A stretch of DNA of 64,000 nucleotides from JARRPM01 sp963765545. Its GTDB lineage: Bacteria > Pseudomonadota > Gammaproteobacteria > Pseudomonadales > Halieaceae. Location: NCBI GenBank assembly GCA_963765545.1, contig CAVXWW010000008.1:62001-126000 (forward strand). Reading direction: 5' to 3'. The notes beneath the pieces are model-generated. The model made no database searches, was not told the origin of the DNA, and saw only the letters and a program-made list of their open reading frames with translations. This document shows positions 42,899-51,830 of this stretch, in pieces (the stretch's first letter is position 1; each line of letters begins with the position of its first letter). A program made the translations under genes and the position numbers.

Positions 42899-42917
42899 AT
42901 GTGTTCAGTGCACACAT
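42899..42917. promoter_or_regulatory. Inverted repeat ATGTGTTCAGTGCACACAT upstream of the acyl-CoA dehydrogenase
   Basis: Six-base arms ATGTGT/ACACAT around seven bases, 62 bases before the start codon. On the - strand a TTGACT (42943-42938) lies just upstream, with no clear -10, so the repeat would overlap the promoter's downstream part. A TetR- or GntR-type operator is plausible. The 187-base gap between bioD and this gene holds nothing else recognisable. Confidence 0.35.
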
Positions 42918-43024
42918 TTTGGGCTTTTCTGGCCTGAAGTCAAATACATTTTTGGCTCCCAGCAGCCTTCAAACCTTATAAAGCAGCTATATAGACCTGG
43001 ATCAAGTTTTTTATAAGTGTGTAC

Positions 43025-43702
43025 TTACTTACCCAGCAGGTCCGAGATCGAAAGGTGATCTGCAGCCGCCCGGGCATCAAACGGTGATATGGGTGGAATC
43101 TCCCCCAGCAGGGGAGCCGGAAGGCGATGTTTCAAAGTGTCCAGGTTTTCCGCATAGCAGGGCATCGCCTCCCCCGGTTGATTGGCGACCCAGCCCGCCA
43201 GCGGCAGCTGGTCCCGGGCTATCGCCTCGGCAGTCAACAGGGCGTGATTGATACAGCCCAGTCGCATCCCCACCACCAGAATCACCCCGAGCTGCAATTC
43301 TACGACAAGGTCAGCCAGGGTTTCCCGGGCACTGATCGGCACACGCCAGCCGCCCGCGCCTTCGATAATCACAAAGTCCGCGGTGCCGGACATAACACCC
43401 CGGCACAGGCCCGCCAGACGGCTGGCCTGCAGCGACCGACCCTCCTGCCGGGCTGCGATATGCGGCGCTATGGCTGCGGTCAGGGCGACCGGATTAACCT
43501 GCTCGTAGTCCAGGGGTTCGGTCATGCACTCCATCAGCTGCAGGGCATCTTCATTCTGGCCCGCAGCATCGCAACCAGCAGCTACCGGCTTTACCGCTGC
43601 GGTGCGCAGACCGGCCAGACCGGCCGCATGCAGCAGCGCACAACTGACGGCAGTCTTACCCACCTCCGTATCGGTGCCTGTCACAAACCAGGTTTTGGTC
43701 AT
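43025..43702 (-). CDS. bioD: Dethiobiotin synthetase
   Basis: 225 residues; closes the ureido ring of dethiobiotin using ATP and CO2. FVTGTDTEVGKTAVSCALL is the P-loop start, AAVKPVAAGC supplies the catalytic Lys, VIIEGAGGWRVPI and VGMRLGCINHALLTAEAI are the standard BioD blocks. Starts with ATG overlapping the BioHC stop by four bases (ATGA). Last gene of bioB-F-HC-D. Confidence 0.95.
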   Translation of the reverse strand: MTKTWFVTGTDTEVGKTAVSCALLHAAGLAGLRTAAVKPVAAGCDAAGQNEDALQLMECMTEPLDYEQVNPVALTAAIAPHIAARQEGRSLQASRLAGLCRGVMSGTADFVIIEGAGGWRVPISARETLADLVVELQLGVILVVGMRLGCINHALLTAEAIARDQLPLAGWVANQPGEAMPCYAENLDTLKHRLPAPLLGEIPPISPFDARAAADHLSISDLLGK

Positions 43703-45291
43703 ACCTTATCCACCTCTCCAAAAAACACTTCGTAGGTTGCCGGCAACAGCCCGCCCTCGCGTCGGGTCTCATAGGCCTGCAACATGCCCAACAGGGTTTT
43801 CCGACTGGTCAATCCCGCGGGCCGACCACGATTCATGTTATGGGCGCCCAGCGCCTTAAGCTCTGACAGCAGCTCGCCCACCCGGGCGTAGCGCATGCAA
43901 TGCCGCCGCGTGCACAGTGCCAGACCTATACCTGGAACCAGAGCAGCCGCAGCCTCCAGTGCCGCCGATGGCAAAAAGCTATTCACATGCTGATGCGCAT
44001 CAACCGCCGCCCAGGCGTGACGCAGTTCATGCAAGGTGTCCGGGCCCAGCGTGGTAAAAACGCAACGACCACCCGGTTTCAACACCCGCGCGATCTCGGC
44101 AAAGAGCAGCTCCGGGCGGTGACACCACTGGATTGCCAGGCTACTGAATACGAGGTCCACCGAGTCGCTTGCCAGGGGCAGCGATTCGGCGTCGCCAACC
44201 AGCCATGTACTGTCGTTTGTGGTGCGTGCCCGGGCGTACTCGACCATGCCCTGGGCAAGATCCAGGCCGATCAGGGCGGCTCCGGGAAAACGGGCCCGCA
44301 GTTCGGGCTGGAAGAACCCGGTGCCACACCCCAGATCCAGCACCACGGCGGGAGACTCCTGCGGCCTGCGATCAAGCACCTCCAGCAACTGGCGACCCAC
44401 ATCCTGCTGCAACTTTGCCACCGAATCATAGGAGTGCGCCGCGCGGCTGAAGGAAGAGGCGACCTCCTTTTTGGCGGGCCCCGCCTCGTTGATGACACGT
44501 TCGTCAAGCAGGCCTGCGCCAGCCAGAAACTCACGGGTGCTGGCGGCAAGCCTGTCGGCACTCACCAGGGGCGCCACGTGGCTTGCAGCTGGCAGTATCT
44601 CTACCCGGGCGAGCACAACACCGGATAGCAATTGTCTCAAAGCCGGCTCTAGCGCCGCAGGCGCCAGGCCGTCATTTGCCGCCAGCAGATGCAATTGCGG
44701 CTGTCCGAGCTTCTGCACCAGCTGGCGTTGGTCCAGTTGCGCGAGCCATGCCAGACCTGCCAGTAATTCGTTTCCCGCCGGCCCCGACCGCTGGTTCTGC
44801 AATTGCCGACAAAGCTGGCGAGGTCGCTGCGCTCCGCCTGCCTGCAAGGTGTCAAAACGCCTCAGCGCAGCGGGCGTGTCAGCCATACAACTGGCCTGGA
44901 ACTGCGCAAATGTACCCGCGTCCATACCGGGCCAGTCAGCGTCCGCAACAAAACGCACATTGCTGCATACGGTCACCACTGCTGCCACCCGCCGGGGACT
45001 GCGGGCTGCCAGCTCCAGTGCCAATTGCCCACCCAGCGACCAACCCAGGTATACCGCGCGCTCTGGCGCGGCGGCAAGAATTGCTGCCAGCACATCCGCC
45101 AATTCGAATTCGTCAGCCTGACCCAACGCCGGGGCGCAGCCAGGCACATTGAGCAAGGTGACATTTGCCCAATCGCGCACCGATGCCAACAGCGGGCGCC
45201 AGATCTCGCGGTTACTGCCCCAGCCATGCAGCAGCACCAGCTCCTGCTCCGCCGCCCTGGTCGCACTCAGGTATTCCGGGTTGAGATACAC
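43699..45291 (-). CDS. bioC: Fused BioH carboxylesterase and BioC malonyl-ACP methyltransferase
   Basis: 530 residues that join two biotin-pathway enzymes. Residues 1-260 are a BioH alpha/beta-hydrolase: LVLLHGWGSNREIW (oxyanion), LGWSLGGQLAL (nucleophile Ser), AANDGLAP (Asp) and AASHVAP (His), which removes the methyl ester of pimeloyl-ACP. Residues about 275-530 are BioC: SFSRAAHSYD, VVLDLGCGTGFFQPEL (SAM site), FSSLAIQWC and FTTLGPDTLHELRHAW. The same domain order is annotated as BioHC in Saccharophagus and Teredinibacter. It is one uninterrupted frame, so the methyl shield is added and removed by one polypeptide. It ends 2 bases from bioF. Confidence 0.94.
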   Translation of the reverse strand: MYLNPEYLSATRAAEQELVLLHGWGSNREIWRPLLASVRDWANVTLLNVPGCAPALGQADEFELADVLAAILAAAPERAVYLGWSLGGQLALELAARSPRRVAAVVTVCSNVRFVADADWPGMDAGTFAQFQASCMADTPAALRRFDTLQAGGAQRPRQLCRQLQNQRSGPAGNELLAGLAWLAQLDQRQLVQKLGQPQLHLLAANDGLAPAALEPALRQLLSGVVLARVEILPAASHVAPLVSADRLAASTREFLAGAGLLDERVINEAGPAKKEVASSFSRAAHSYDSVAKLQQDVGRQLLEVLDRRPQESPAVVLDLGCGTGFFQPELRARFPGAALIGLDLAQGMVEYARARTTNDSTWLVGDAESLPLASDSVDLVFSSLAIQWCHRPELLFAEIARVLKPGGRCVFTTLGPDTLHELRHAWAAVDAHQHVNSFLPSAALEAAAALVPGIGLALCTRRHCMRYARVGELLSELKALGAHNMNRGRPAGLTSRKTLLGMLQAYETRREGGLLPATYEVFFGEVDKV

Positions 45292-45292
45292 C

Positions 45293-46459
45293 TCAGCGGC
45301 CTATCGGGCAGTGGCCCAGTTGCTCCAGCAACTGGTCTACCTGGGCTTCGCTGTGGGCTGCGGTTATGGTGATGCGCAGGCGGGAGGTGCCCGCGGGAAC
45401 GGTAGGCGGCCTGATCGCTCCGATCAGGAAACCTTTTGCCTTGAGTCTTGCGCTGAGGCCAAGCGCCTCATCGGCGTCACCGACCAGCAGGGGCTGGATG
45501 GCACTGGCGGACTCTACGAGCGGAAGACCCAACTGCCTGGCGCCCTCGCGAAAGCGCGCAATCAACTGCCCCAGGTGGTCCCGGCGCCAGGATTCCTCTC
45601 GCAATAATGCGAGTGACTCCAGGCTGGCAGCCGCTATCGCGGGAGGCAGTGCAGTGGTGTAAATATAGGTTCGTGCCTGCTGTATCAATGTCTCTATCAG
45701 CAGCTCGCTGCCCGCTACAAATGCACCTGAGGTGCCCAGTGCCTTGCCCAGAGTGGCCATCAGCACCGGCACCGCCCCGGCATCCAGACCCGCAGCTTCC
45801 GTACTGCCGGCACCGCGCGGCCCCATGACTCCAAACCCGTGGGCATCATCCACCATCAGGCAGGCCTGGTGACGCGAACAGCTTGCCGCCAGTTGCTCCA
45901 GCGGCGCAGTATCACCATCCATACTGAAGACACCGTCCACTGCCACCAGCTTCACCCCGTCAGCCCGGGCAAGCTTGCGCTCCAGCGCAGGCACATCGTT
46001 GTGGCCAAAGCGCTGGAAACGGGCACCGCTGTGCAACCCGCCATCGAGCAACGACGCGTGGTTGAGCCGATCTTCAAAAACGTGGTCACCGCGTTGCAGC
46101 AGGCTGGTGAGAATTCCCATATTGGCCATGTAGCCACTGGAAAAAAGCAACGCACGGGGCCGGCCGGTAAACTCTGCGAGGGCATCCTCAAGCTGATGAT
46201 GCACGGCGCTGTGGCCACACACCAGGTGAGAGGCACCGCTGCCGACACCATAAAGGGCCCCCGCCCGCTGAAACGCCCCGATCACCCGGGGATGGGCCGC
46301 GAGGCCCAGGTAATCATTGCTACAGAAATTAAGGTACTGCCGGCCCTCGCATTGCACCAGGGGTCCCTGGGCAGATTCCAGCGTCAGCCGGTGGCGATAC
46401 AGGTGGTTTTCGCGGCGCAGGGCCAGCCCCGCGCTGAGGCGATCGGCGAGTGGCCCCAT
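45293..46459 (-). CDS. bioF: 8-amino-7-oxononanoate synthase
   Basis: 388-residue PLP enzyme condensing pimeloyl-ACP with alanine. YLNFCSNDYLGLAAHP, GVGSGASHLVCGH, LMVDDAHGFGVMG (Asp and His at the PLP) and LMATLGKALGTSGAFVAG (PLP lysine) are diagnostic. The start is ATG 46459, 9 bases after the bioB stop. Typical length. Confidence 0.96.
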   Translation of the reverse strand: MGPLADRLSAGLALRRENHLYRHRLTLESAQGPLVQCEGRQYLNFCSNDYLGLAAHPRVIGAFQRAGALYGVGSGASHLVCGHSAVHHQLEDALAEFTGRPRALLFSSGYMANMGILTSLLQRGDHVFEDRLNHASLLDGGLHSGARFQRFGHNDVPALERKLARADGVKLVAVDGVFSMDGDTAPLEQLAASCSRHQACLMVDDAHGFGVMGPRGAGSTEAAGLDAGAVPVLMATLGKALGTSGAFVAGSELLIETLIQQARTYIYTTALPPAIAAASLESLALLREESWRRDHLGQLIARFREGARQLGLPLVESASAIQPLLVGDADEALGLSARLKAKGFLIGAIRPPTVPAGTSRLRITITAAHSEAQVDQLLEQLGHCPIGR

Positions 46460-46468
46460 TGGTTCAGG

Positions 46469-47530
46469 CTAGCTGGCGCCGCTAGCAGTGGCGTCGTAGA
46501 AATGGGGACTGGGAGTGGCCGGGACCTGCTCCACATGGCGCTGCTCAGGCGCAATACCCAACCGTCCGAACAGGTCCATATCCTTATTGGCCCTGGGATT
46601 CGGGGTGGTCAGCAGTTTCTCTCCGTAAAAAATGGAGTTGGCACCGGCAAAGTAAGCCAGCGCATGCATCTGCTCATTCATTTCCTCTCGGCCAGCCGAA
46701 AGGCGCACATGGGATGCGGGCATCATAATGCGCGCCACCGCGATAGTACGGATGAATTCGAAGGGATCCAGGTCGGCCTCGTCGGCCAGTGGCGTGCCCT
46801 TCACCCGCACCAGCATATTCACCGGCACGCTCTCCGGGTGGTGAGGCAGGTTGGCCAGCTGCTGCAACAGGCCCGCGCGATCACTTTGTTGTTCGCCCAT
46901 ACCCACGATCCCGCCGCTGCAGACCTTCATGCCGGCATCACGTACATGATCCAGGGTCTCAAGCCGATCCTGGTAAGTGCGGGTGGTAATGACATCGCCG
47001 TAGAATTCCGGGGAGGTATCCAGGTTGTGGTTGTAGTAGTCCAGGCCCGCGTCGGCAAGCTCACTGGCCTGTTCCGGAGTCAGCATGCCAAGGGTCATAC
47101 AGCTTTCCAGCCCGAGCTCACGCACGCCCTTGACCATGGCGACCACATGGGGCATATCGCGCTGCTTCGGTGACCGCCAGGCGGCCCCCATACAGAACCG
47201 CGTTGCACCGCTTTCACGGGCCGCCCGGGCCTGCTCCAGCACCTTTTCAACTTCCATCAACTTCTCTACTTCCAACCCGGTTTCATAGCGGGTGCTCTGG
47301 GGGCAGTAGGCGCAGTCTTCCGGGCAGGCGCCGGTTTTGATGGAAAGCAATGTGCTTACCTGCACCTCATTCGGGTCAAAATAACGGCGATGAATGGTCT
47401 GTGCCTGGAACAACAGGTCGTTGAAAGGCAGGGCAAACAACGCCTCCACTTCCCGGCGCGACCAGTCGTGTCGTATCTCATTGTTTTTATTTGTATTTTC
47501 AGATGGCGCTACTGCACTTACAGAGGACAT
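46469..47530 (-). CDS. bioB: Biotin synthase
   Basis: 353-residue radical SAM enzyme that inserts sulfur into dethiobiotin. TGACPEDCAYCPQS carries the CxxxCxxC cluster cysteines; ARESGATRFCMGAAWR, YNHNLDTSPEFY and VHVRLSAGREEM-type Arg (here SHVRLSAGREEM) bind the [2Fe-2S] cluster. Heads the bio operon with a good sigma70 promoter just upstream and diverges from comF, as in Pseudomonas. Confidence 0.96.
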   Translation of the reverse strand: MSSVSAVAPSENTNKNNEIRHDWSRREVEALFALPFNDLLFQAQTIHRRYFDPNEVQVSTLLSIKTGACPEDCAYCPQSTRYETGLEVEKLMEVEKVLEQARAARESGATRFCMGAAWRSPKQRDMPHVVAMVKGVRELGLESCMTLGMLTPEQASELADAGLDYYNHNLDTSPEFYGDVITTRTYQDRLETLDHVRDAGMKVCSGGIVGMGEQQSDRAGLLQQLANLPHHPESVPVNMLVRVKGTPLADEADLDPFEFIRTIAVARIMMPASHVRLSAGREEMNEQMHALAYFAGANSIFYGEKLLTTPNPRANKDMDLFGRLGIAPEQRHVEQVPATPSPHFYDATASGAS

Positions 47531-47536
47531 GGCAAA

Positions 47537-47592
47537 CCTGATCAGGGAAAAAAGAGGACCCCTAATGATACGGGTGGCAACAGCTCTGTCAA
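47537..47592 (-). promoter_or_regulatory. bioB promoter and palindromic leader
   Basis: On the - strand, consensus TTGACA (47592-47587), 16 bases, then TATCAT (47570-47565). The leader of about 28 bases contains the perfect palindrome CCTGATCAGG (47546-47537) overlapping the bioB ribosome-binding site, which might be an operator or hide the site in RNA. No BirA-type TTGTAAACC box is seen. Confidence 0.65.
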
Positions 47593-47607
47593 CCGAGAGG
47601 ACCAGTC

Positions 47608-48336
47608 ATGGTTAACAAGAAGGCGAGGGATTTGTTCAGTGGTCTGTTCCCCCAGTACTGCGCCCTGTGCGAATTGCGCAGTAATCAGCCGCTGCCGCTA
47701 TGTTGTGACTGCGCACTGGAACTCCAGGCCAACTCCCATTGCTGCTGCCGCTGTGCCATACCACTTCCCACCACGTCCCGGCACAACCCTGCAACCCCCT
47801 GCGGCACGTGCCAGCGCGATCCGCCGCCATTTGACCGGGTGATAGCCCCCTGGCTTTACTGCGAACGACTGGCGCACCTGATCCAGCGCTGGAAGTTCCA
47901 CCGGGAGCGGCGGCTGACCCCAATGCTGACCAGCCTCTTCCTGCAACGCAATGAGCCCGGTTGCGTCGACGCTCTCATTCCCGTACCCCTGCACTGGCGA
48001 CGCCTGCTGCAACGGGGTTTTAACCAATCGGAGTTGTTCTGCCGGCAGCTGCAAGCACTGCAGCCCGACCTGCGGGCCGCCAGGCTGGATCACCGCGGGG
48101 TACGCCGCGACCGCGCGACGCCCGCCCAGTCCGGCATGAGCGCGGCTCAACGCCGGCGCAATCTCGGGGGTGCCTTTACAGTGCGGAACCGCTATGACAA
48201 CCTGCGCGTCGCTATCGTGGATGACGTGTTCACCACGGGTGCCACCGCAACGGCCATGGCGAGCGCGCTGCGTCGCGCCGGTGCCGGCCATATCGAGGTA
48301 TGGTGCCTGGCGCGAACACCGGCACCAGGCAGTTGA
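47608..48336 (+). CDS. comF: ComF-family phosphoribosyltransferase-like protein
   Basis: 242 residues. N-terminal zinc-type cysteines (YCALCELRS, CCDCALEL, CCCRC, CGTC) followed by a type I phosphoribosyltransferase fold with the PRPP loop VAIVDDVFTTGATATAM. LIPVPLHWRRLLQRGFNQSELF is the ComF/GntX signature. Linked to DNA uptake or use in competent species, though the reaction is unknown. GAGAGGA precedes ATG 47608. Divergent from bioB. Confidence 0.92.
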   Translation: MVNKKARDLFSGLFPQYCALCELRSNQPLPLCCDCALELQANSHCCCRCAIPLPTTSRHNPATPCGTCQRDPPPFDRVIAPWLYCERLAHLIQRWKFHRERRLTPMLTSLFLQRNEPGCVDALIPVPLHWRRLLQRGFNQSELFCRQLQALQPDLRAARLDHRGVRRDRATPAQSGMSAAQRRRNLGGAFTVRNRYDNLRVAIVDDVFTTGATATAMASALRRAGAGHIEVWCLARTPAPGS

Positions 48337-48372
48337 ACCCCCTGAAAGGGGCCCACAACACCGGACATATAG

Positions 48373-49080
48373 ATGCGCTACCTTCTGTTGCTGATGCTGT
48401 TAATTAGCAGCCAGGCCAATACGTCCGACCCGCTCCGGGTGGCCGTGGCGGCGAATTTCCGCGCCACGCTGCAACAGCTCACGGACCTGTTTGAGCAACG
48501 CTCAGGCTATCGCGTGGTGCTGAGCTCGGGCTCAACCGGGGTGCTCTACAGCCAGATATTGTACGGCGCACCTTTCGATATATTCTTCGCAGCAGACAGG
48601 GCCTCTACCGAAAAACTGGCGGCGGGAGGCGTTCGGGATACCTTGGGCCAGCCCTTCTGCTATGCCCGGGGCGCGCTGGTGCTGGCTGGGGGCGATGGCA
48701 GCGCGGCGCAACTGGCCGACCCCACCCTGAGCCTGGCCATCGCCAATCCCACCACAGCGCCCTATGGCGAAGCGGCACTGGCTGTCCTGGCGCGACCCGA
48801 ATTTGCCGCGGGCACCCCCCGCAAGCTGGTCCGCGGAACAAATGTCGTCCAGGCGCTACAGTTCTGGCGCAGCGGTGGCACCGACCTGGCCCTGCTGCCA
48901 ATGGCGCTGGTACCCGGCGCCACGCCAATACCCGAGGCCTGGCACCTGCCACTGGAACAGTTTGCCATCACCCTGTCCCCGGTCGAGGCCAACCCCGCGC
49001 TCGCCAGCTACCTGAAGTGGATAAGAAGTGATACGGTGCGCACACTGATTTCAGATGCGGGCTACAAACCTTGCCCTTGA
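48373..49080 (+). CDS. modA: Molybdate-binding periplasmic protein
   Basis: 235 residues with a signal peptide (LLLLMLLISSQANT). LRVAVAANFRATLQQL, VVLSSGSTGVLYSQILYGAPFDIFFAAD (oxyanion-binding Ser residues) and IANPTTAPYGEAAL (Tyr ligand region) are ModA blocks. It starts 36 bases after comF; a C5/G4 hairpin-like stretch at 48338-48351 lies in that gap, without a T-run. First gene of modABC. Confidence 0.92.
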   Translation: MRYLLLLMLLISSQANTSDPLRVAVAANFRATLQQLTDLFEQRSGYRVVLSSGSTGVLYSQILYGAPFDIFFAADRASTEKLAAGGVRDTLGQPFCYARGALVLAGGDGSAAQLADPTLSLAIANPTTAPYGEAALAVLARPEFAAGTPRKLVRGTNVVQALQFWRSGGTDLALLPMALVPGATPIPEAWHLPLEQFAITLSPVEANPALASYLKWIRSDTVRTLISDAGYKPCP

Positions 49081-49757
49081 GTGCTGCCGAGCTTGACGCG
49101 ATATACCTGACCATCGCCCTGGCCTCGATTACCACGGTGCTGCTGCTCATAGTGGGCACACCCCTGGCCTGGTGGTTGTCCCGGAAAAAAGCCAACTGGC
49201 CCGCCCTGGTGGAGGCGCTGGTCGCCATGCCACTGATCCTGCCGCCCACTGTGCTGGGTTTCTACCTGCTACTGTTGTTTGCACCAAACACCGCCCTGGG
49301 CTCATTCTGGCAGCAGCTGACCGGCACCCAGCTTGCATTCAGCTTCAGCGCACTGGTGATAGGCTCCGTTATTTACTCACTACCCTTCGTGGTGCAACCA
49401 CTGCAGGCTGCATTCCAGCGAGTGCCCGATGACCTGCTCAAGGTGGCGGCGACTCTGGGAGCCGGGCCCTGGGACCAGTTCCGCTCTGTGGTGATGCCCC
49501 TCACCCGACGCAGTTTCATCACGGCTGCCAGCCTGGGATTTGCCCACACCGTGGGAGAGTTCGGTGTGGTTTTGATGATAGGTGGCAACATACCCGGGGA
49601 AACCCAGGTACTCTCCATCGCGCTATATGACTATGTGGAGTCCCTGCAGTTTGACGAGGCACATCGCCTGGCGGGAGGCCTGATGGCCTTTTCCCTGGCG
49701 CTGCTGTTCCTGCTCTACCGAAGAGACCGACGAGACAGCTGGCGGGTGCAGGCATGA
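49077..49757 (+). CDS. modB: Molybdate ABC transporter permease
   Basis: 226 residues from TTG 49077, which overlaps the modA stop as TTGA; TTG 49071 is an alternative. About five transmembrane helices, with AMPLILPPTVLGFYLLLLF and the EAA-type loop VAATLGAGPWDQFRSVVMPL, followed by GFAHTVGEFGVVLMIGGNIPG, the classic ModB C-terminal block. Last bases overlap modC by four. Confidence 0.93.
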   Translation: MSAAELDAIYLTIALASITTVLLLIVGTPLAWWLSRKKANWPALVEALVAMPLILPPTVLGFYLLLLFAPNTALGSFWQQLTGTQLAFSFSALVIGSVIYSLPFVVQPLQAAFQRVPDDLLKVAATLGAGPWDQFRSVVMPLTRRSFITAASLGFAHTVGEFGVVLMIGGNIPGETQVLSIALYDYVESLQFDEAHRLAGGLMAFSLALLFLLYRRDRRDSWRVQA

Positions 49758-50848
49758 ACAAGCTGGCCCTGCGCCTCGACTGCCCCGGGCATGACAACTT
49801 CCGGCTACAGCTGGCCTGTGACCTGCCAGCCAGTGGCGTGACCGCGATATACGGGCCAAGCGGCAGCGGCAAGAGCACCCTGCTTGACTGTATAGCCGGC
49901 CTGCGCCGGCCCGCCGCGGGGGGCTCCGTGCGCTTTCGCGGCGAAAGCTGGCTGGAGCAGGGCACTTTTGTCCCCCCATGGGAACGGCGTGTCGCTTACG
50001 TTTTCCAGGACGCGCGCCTGTTCCCTCACCTCAATGTGCAGCAGAACCTGGACTACGCGGCCACCAGGCGCAGTTCAGGCAACGGTGCTGACCTTGAGCA
50101 GGTAATCCACTGGCTGGAGCTGGAAAACCTGCTTCACCTTAACCCCGCCGTTCTCTCTGCAGGCCAGAAGCAGCGGGTAGCCATAGGCCGGGCCCTGTTA
50201 TCATCGCCGCAGCTTTTACTACTGGACGAGCCGCTGGCCAATCTCGACCACGCAGCCAGCCAGCAATGCCTTGCCTACCTGCAACAACTGGCCCGGCAAC
50301 TGGAGTTGCCCATGCTCTACGTGAGCCATGACATCGAAGAGGTAAGCCAGCTGGCAGATCACCTGGTATTGCTGGAGCACGGCGCACTGGTCACCCAGGG
50401 GGCCCTGCTGGACCTGTGCGGTCGGCTCGATACACAGCTGTCCCACGAGGAACAGGCGGCCGCAATTGTCCTGGGTACCGTCAGGGGCCACGATCCCGAC
50501 TTCGGCCTTACCGAGCTGGAAGTTGAAGGGGAAACCCTGCTGGTAGGCCAACAGCATCAGGCTACGGGACAGAAGCGACGGCTGCGAGTGCCGGCGCGAG
50601 ATGTCAGCGTGTGCCGGCAAAAACCCCATGACAGCAGCATTCTGAACATTCTTCCGGTCAAGCTGATCCAGATGGAGGCCGATGGCGCCGCCCGGGTCTT
50701 GTTGCGACTGGCCCTGGGCTCCCAGTACCTGCTGGCGCGCATCACCCGCAAATCCGCCAACCGACTGGACCTGCAAACAGGCGACGACCTGTTCGCCCAG
50801 ATCAAGAGCGCCGCCCTGTTGATGGAGTCTAACGATCGCCATGAGTGA
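49754..50848 (+). CDS. modC: Molybdate ABC transporter ATPase with Mop domain
   Basis: 364 residues. ATPase part: YGPSGSGKSTLLDCIAG (Walker A), VFQDARLFPHL (Q-loop), LLLDEPLANLDHA (Walker B), VSHDIEEV (H-loop). The signature reads LSAGQKQRVAIGRAL, with Ala in place of the second Ser/Gly of LSGGQ. The C-terminal 90 residues (LRVPARDVSVCRQ, DSSILNILPVKL) are a Mop/TOBE oxyanion-binding domain for regulation by molybdate. Overlaps srkA by 8 bases. Confidence 0.94.
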   Translation: MNKLALRLDCPGHDNFRLQLACDLPASGVTAIYGPSGSGKSTLLDCIAGLRRPAAGGSVRFRGESWLEQGTFVPPWERRVAYVFQDARLFPHLNVQQNLDYAATRRSSGNGADLEQVIHWLELENLLHLNPAVLSAGQKQRVAIGRALLSSPQLLLLDEPLANLDHAASQQCLAYLQQLARQLELPMLYVSHDIEEVSQLADHLVLLEHGALVTQGALLDLCGRLDTQLSHEEQAAAIVLGTVRGHDPDFGLTELEVEGETLLVGQQHQATGQKRRLRVPARDVSVCRQKPHDSSILNILPVKLIQMEADGAARVLLRLALGSQYLLARITRKSANRLDLQTGDDLFAQIKSAALLMESNDRHE

Positions 50849-51821
50849 ACATCCCTACGACCGCCTTGGACCCGACATGGTTATCGACGCTGTGGAGTCC
50901 GCCGGCTACCTCAGCGATGCGAGATTGCTGGCACTTAACAGCTATGAAAACCGGGTCTACCAGGTTGGCATTGAAGACAGCGTGCCGCTGATCGCAAAAT
51001 TCTATCGCCCCGAGCGGTGGACCGATGCCCAGATCCTGGAGGAACATGCTTTCAGCCTGGAACTGCAGTCAGCCGAGATCTCTGTGGTGGCCCCCATGGT
51101 GGATGATCGGGGTAATACTCTTCACGAATTCGACGGCTTTCGATTCGCCCTGTTCAAGCGACGAGGCGGCCATCCGCCAGAGCTGGATAATTTCGATAAC
51201 CTGCTGGTCCTGGGCAGGACCCTGGGCCGCATCCACGCCGTGGGCAGGGCAAGCCAGTTCCAGGTGCGCCAGCAAATTACCGTCGAGCGCATGCTCACCC
51301 AAAGCCGCGAATTCCTGCTGGAGGGCTTCATCCCGCAATCCCTGGTTCCGGCCTACAGCACGCTCACCGCCGACCTTCTGCAAGCGGTCTCGGCCATTTA
51401 TGCTGAGGTAAAAGCCAGCGATATGATCCGCATCCACGGTGACTGCCATGTCGGCAATATCCTGTGGCGCGATGACACCGCCCATTTCGTCGATCTGGAC
51501 GACTGTTGCACGGCTCCCGCAATTCAGGATCTGTGGATGTTCATGAGTGGCGAGCGCCATTACCGCCAACTGCAACTGGCCGAGTTGGTGGAGGGCTATT
51601 CAGAATTCTGCGACTTCGACCCGCGCCAGCTGCGCTGGATAGAGGCGCTGCGCACATTGCGTATCATCCACTACGCCGCCTGGCTGGCCAGGCGCTGGAA
51701 CGACCCGGCGTTCCCGCACAGCTTCACCTGGTTCAATACCGAGCGCTACTGGGCCGACCATATTCTGGAGCTTAGAGAGCAGATGTCGGCACTGCAGGAA
51801 GAGCCCCTGCAGTTATTGTAA
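50841..51821 (+). CDS. srkA: Stress-response protein kinase SrkA (YihE)
   Basis: 326-residue Ser/Thr kinase of the aminoglycoside-phosphotransferase fold. NSYENRVYQVGIEDSVPLIAKFYRP (ATP-site Lys), IRIHGDCHVGNILWRDD (catalytic Asp and Asn) and AHFVDLDDCCTAPAIQDLW (metal Asp) are typical of YihE. In E. coli it counters programmed death after stress. Its start overlaps modC, an unusual partner, so co-transcription with molybdate uptake is likely. Confidence 0.92.
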   Translation: MSEHPYDRLGPDMVIDAVESAGYLSDARLLALNSYENRVYQVGIEDSVPLIAKFYRPERWTDAQILEEHAFSLELQSAEISVVAPMVDDRGNTLHEFDGFRFALFKRRGGHPPELDNFDNLLVLGRTLGRIHAVGRASQFQVRQQITVERMLTQSREFLLEGFIPQSLVPAYSTLTADLLQAVSAIYAEVKASDMIRIHGDCHVGNILWRDDTAHFVDLDDCCTAPAIQDLWMFMSGERHYRQLQLAELVEGYSEFCDFDPRQLRWIEALRTLRIIHYAAWLARRWNDPAFPHSFTWFNTERYWADHILELREQMSALQEEPLQLL

Positions 51822-51830
51822 AGGCTCGCA

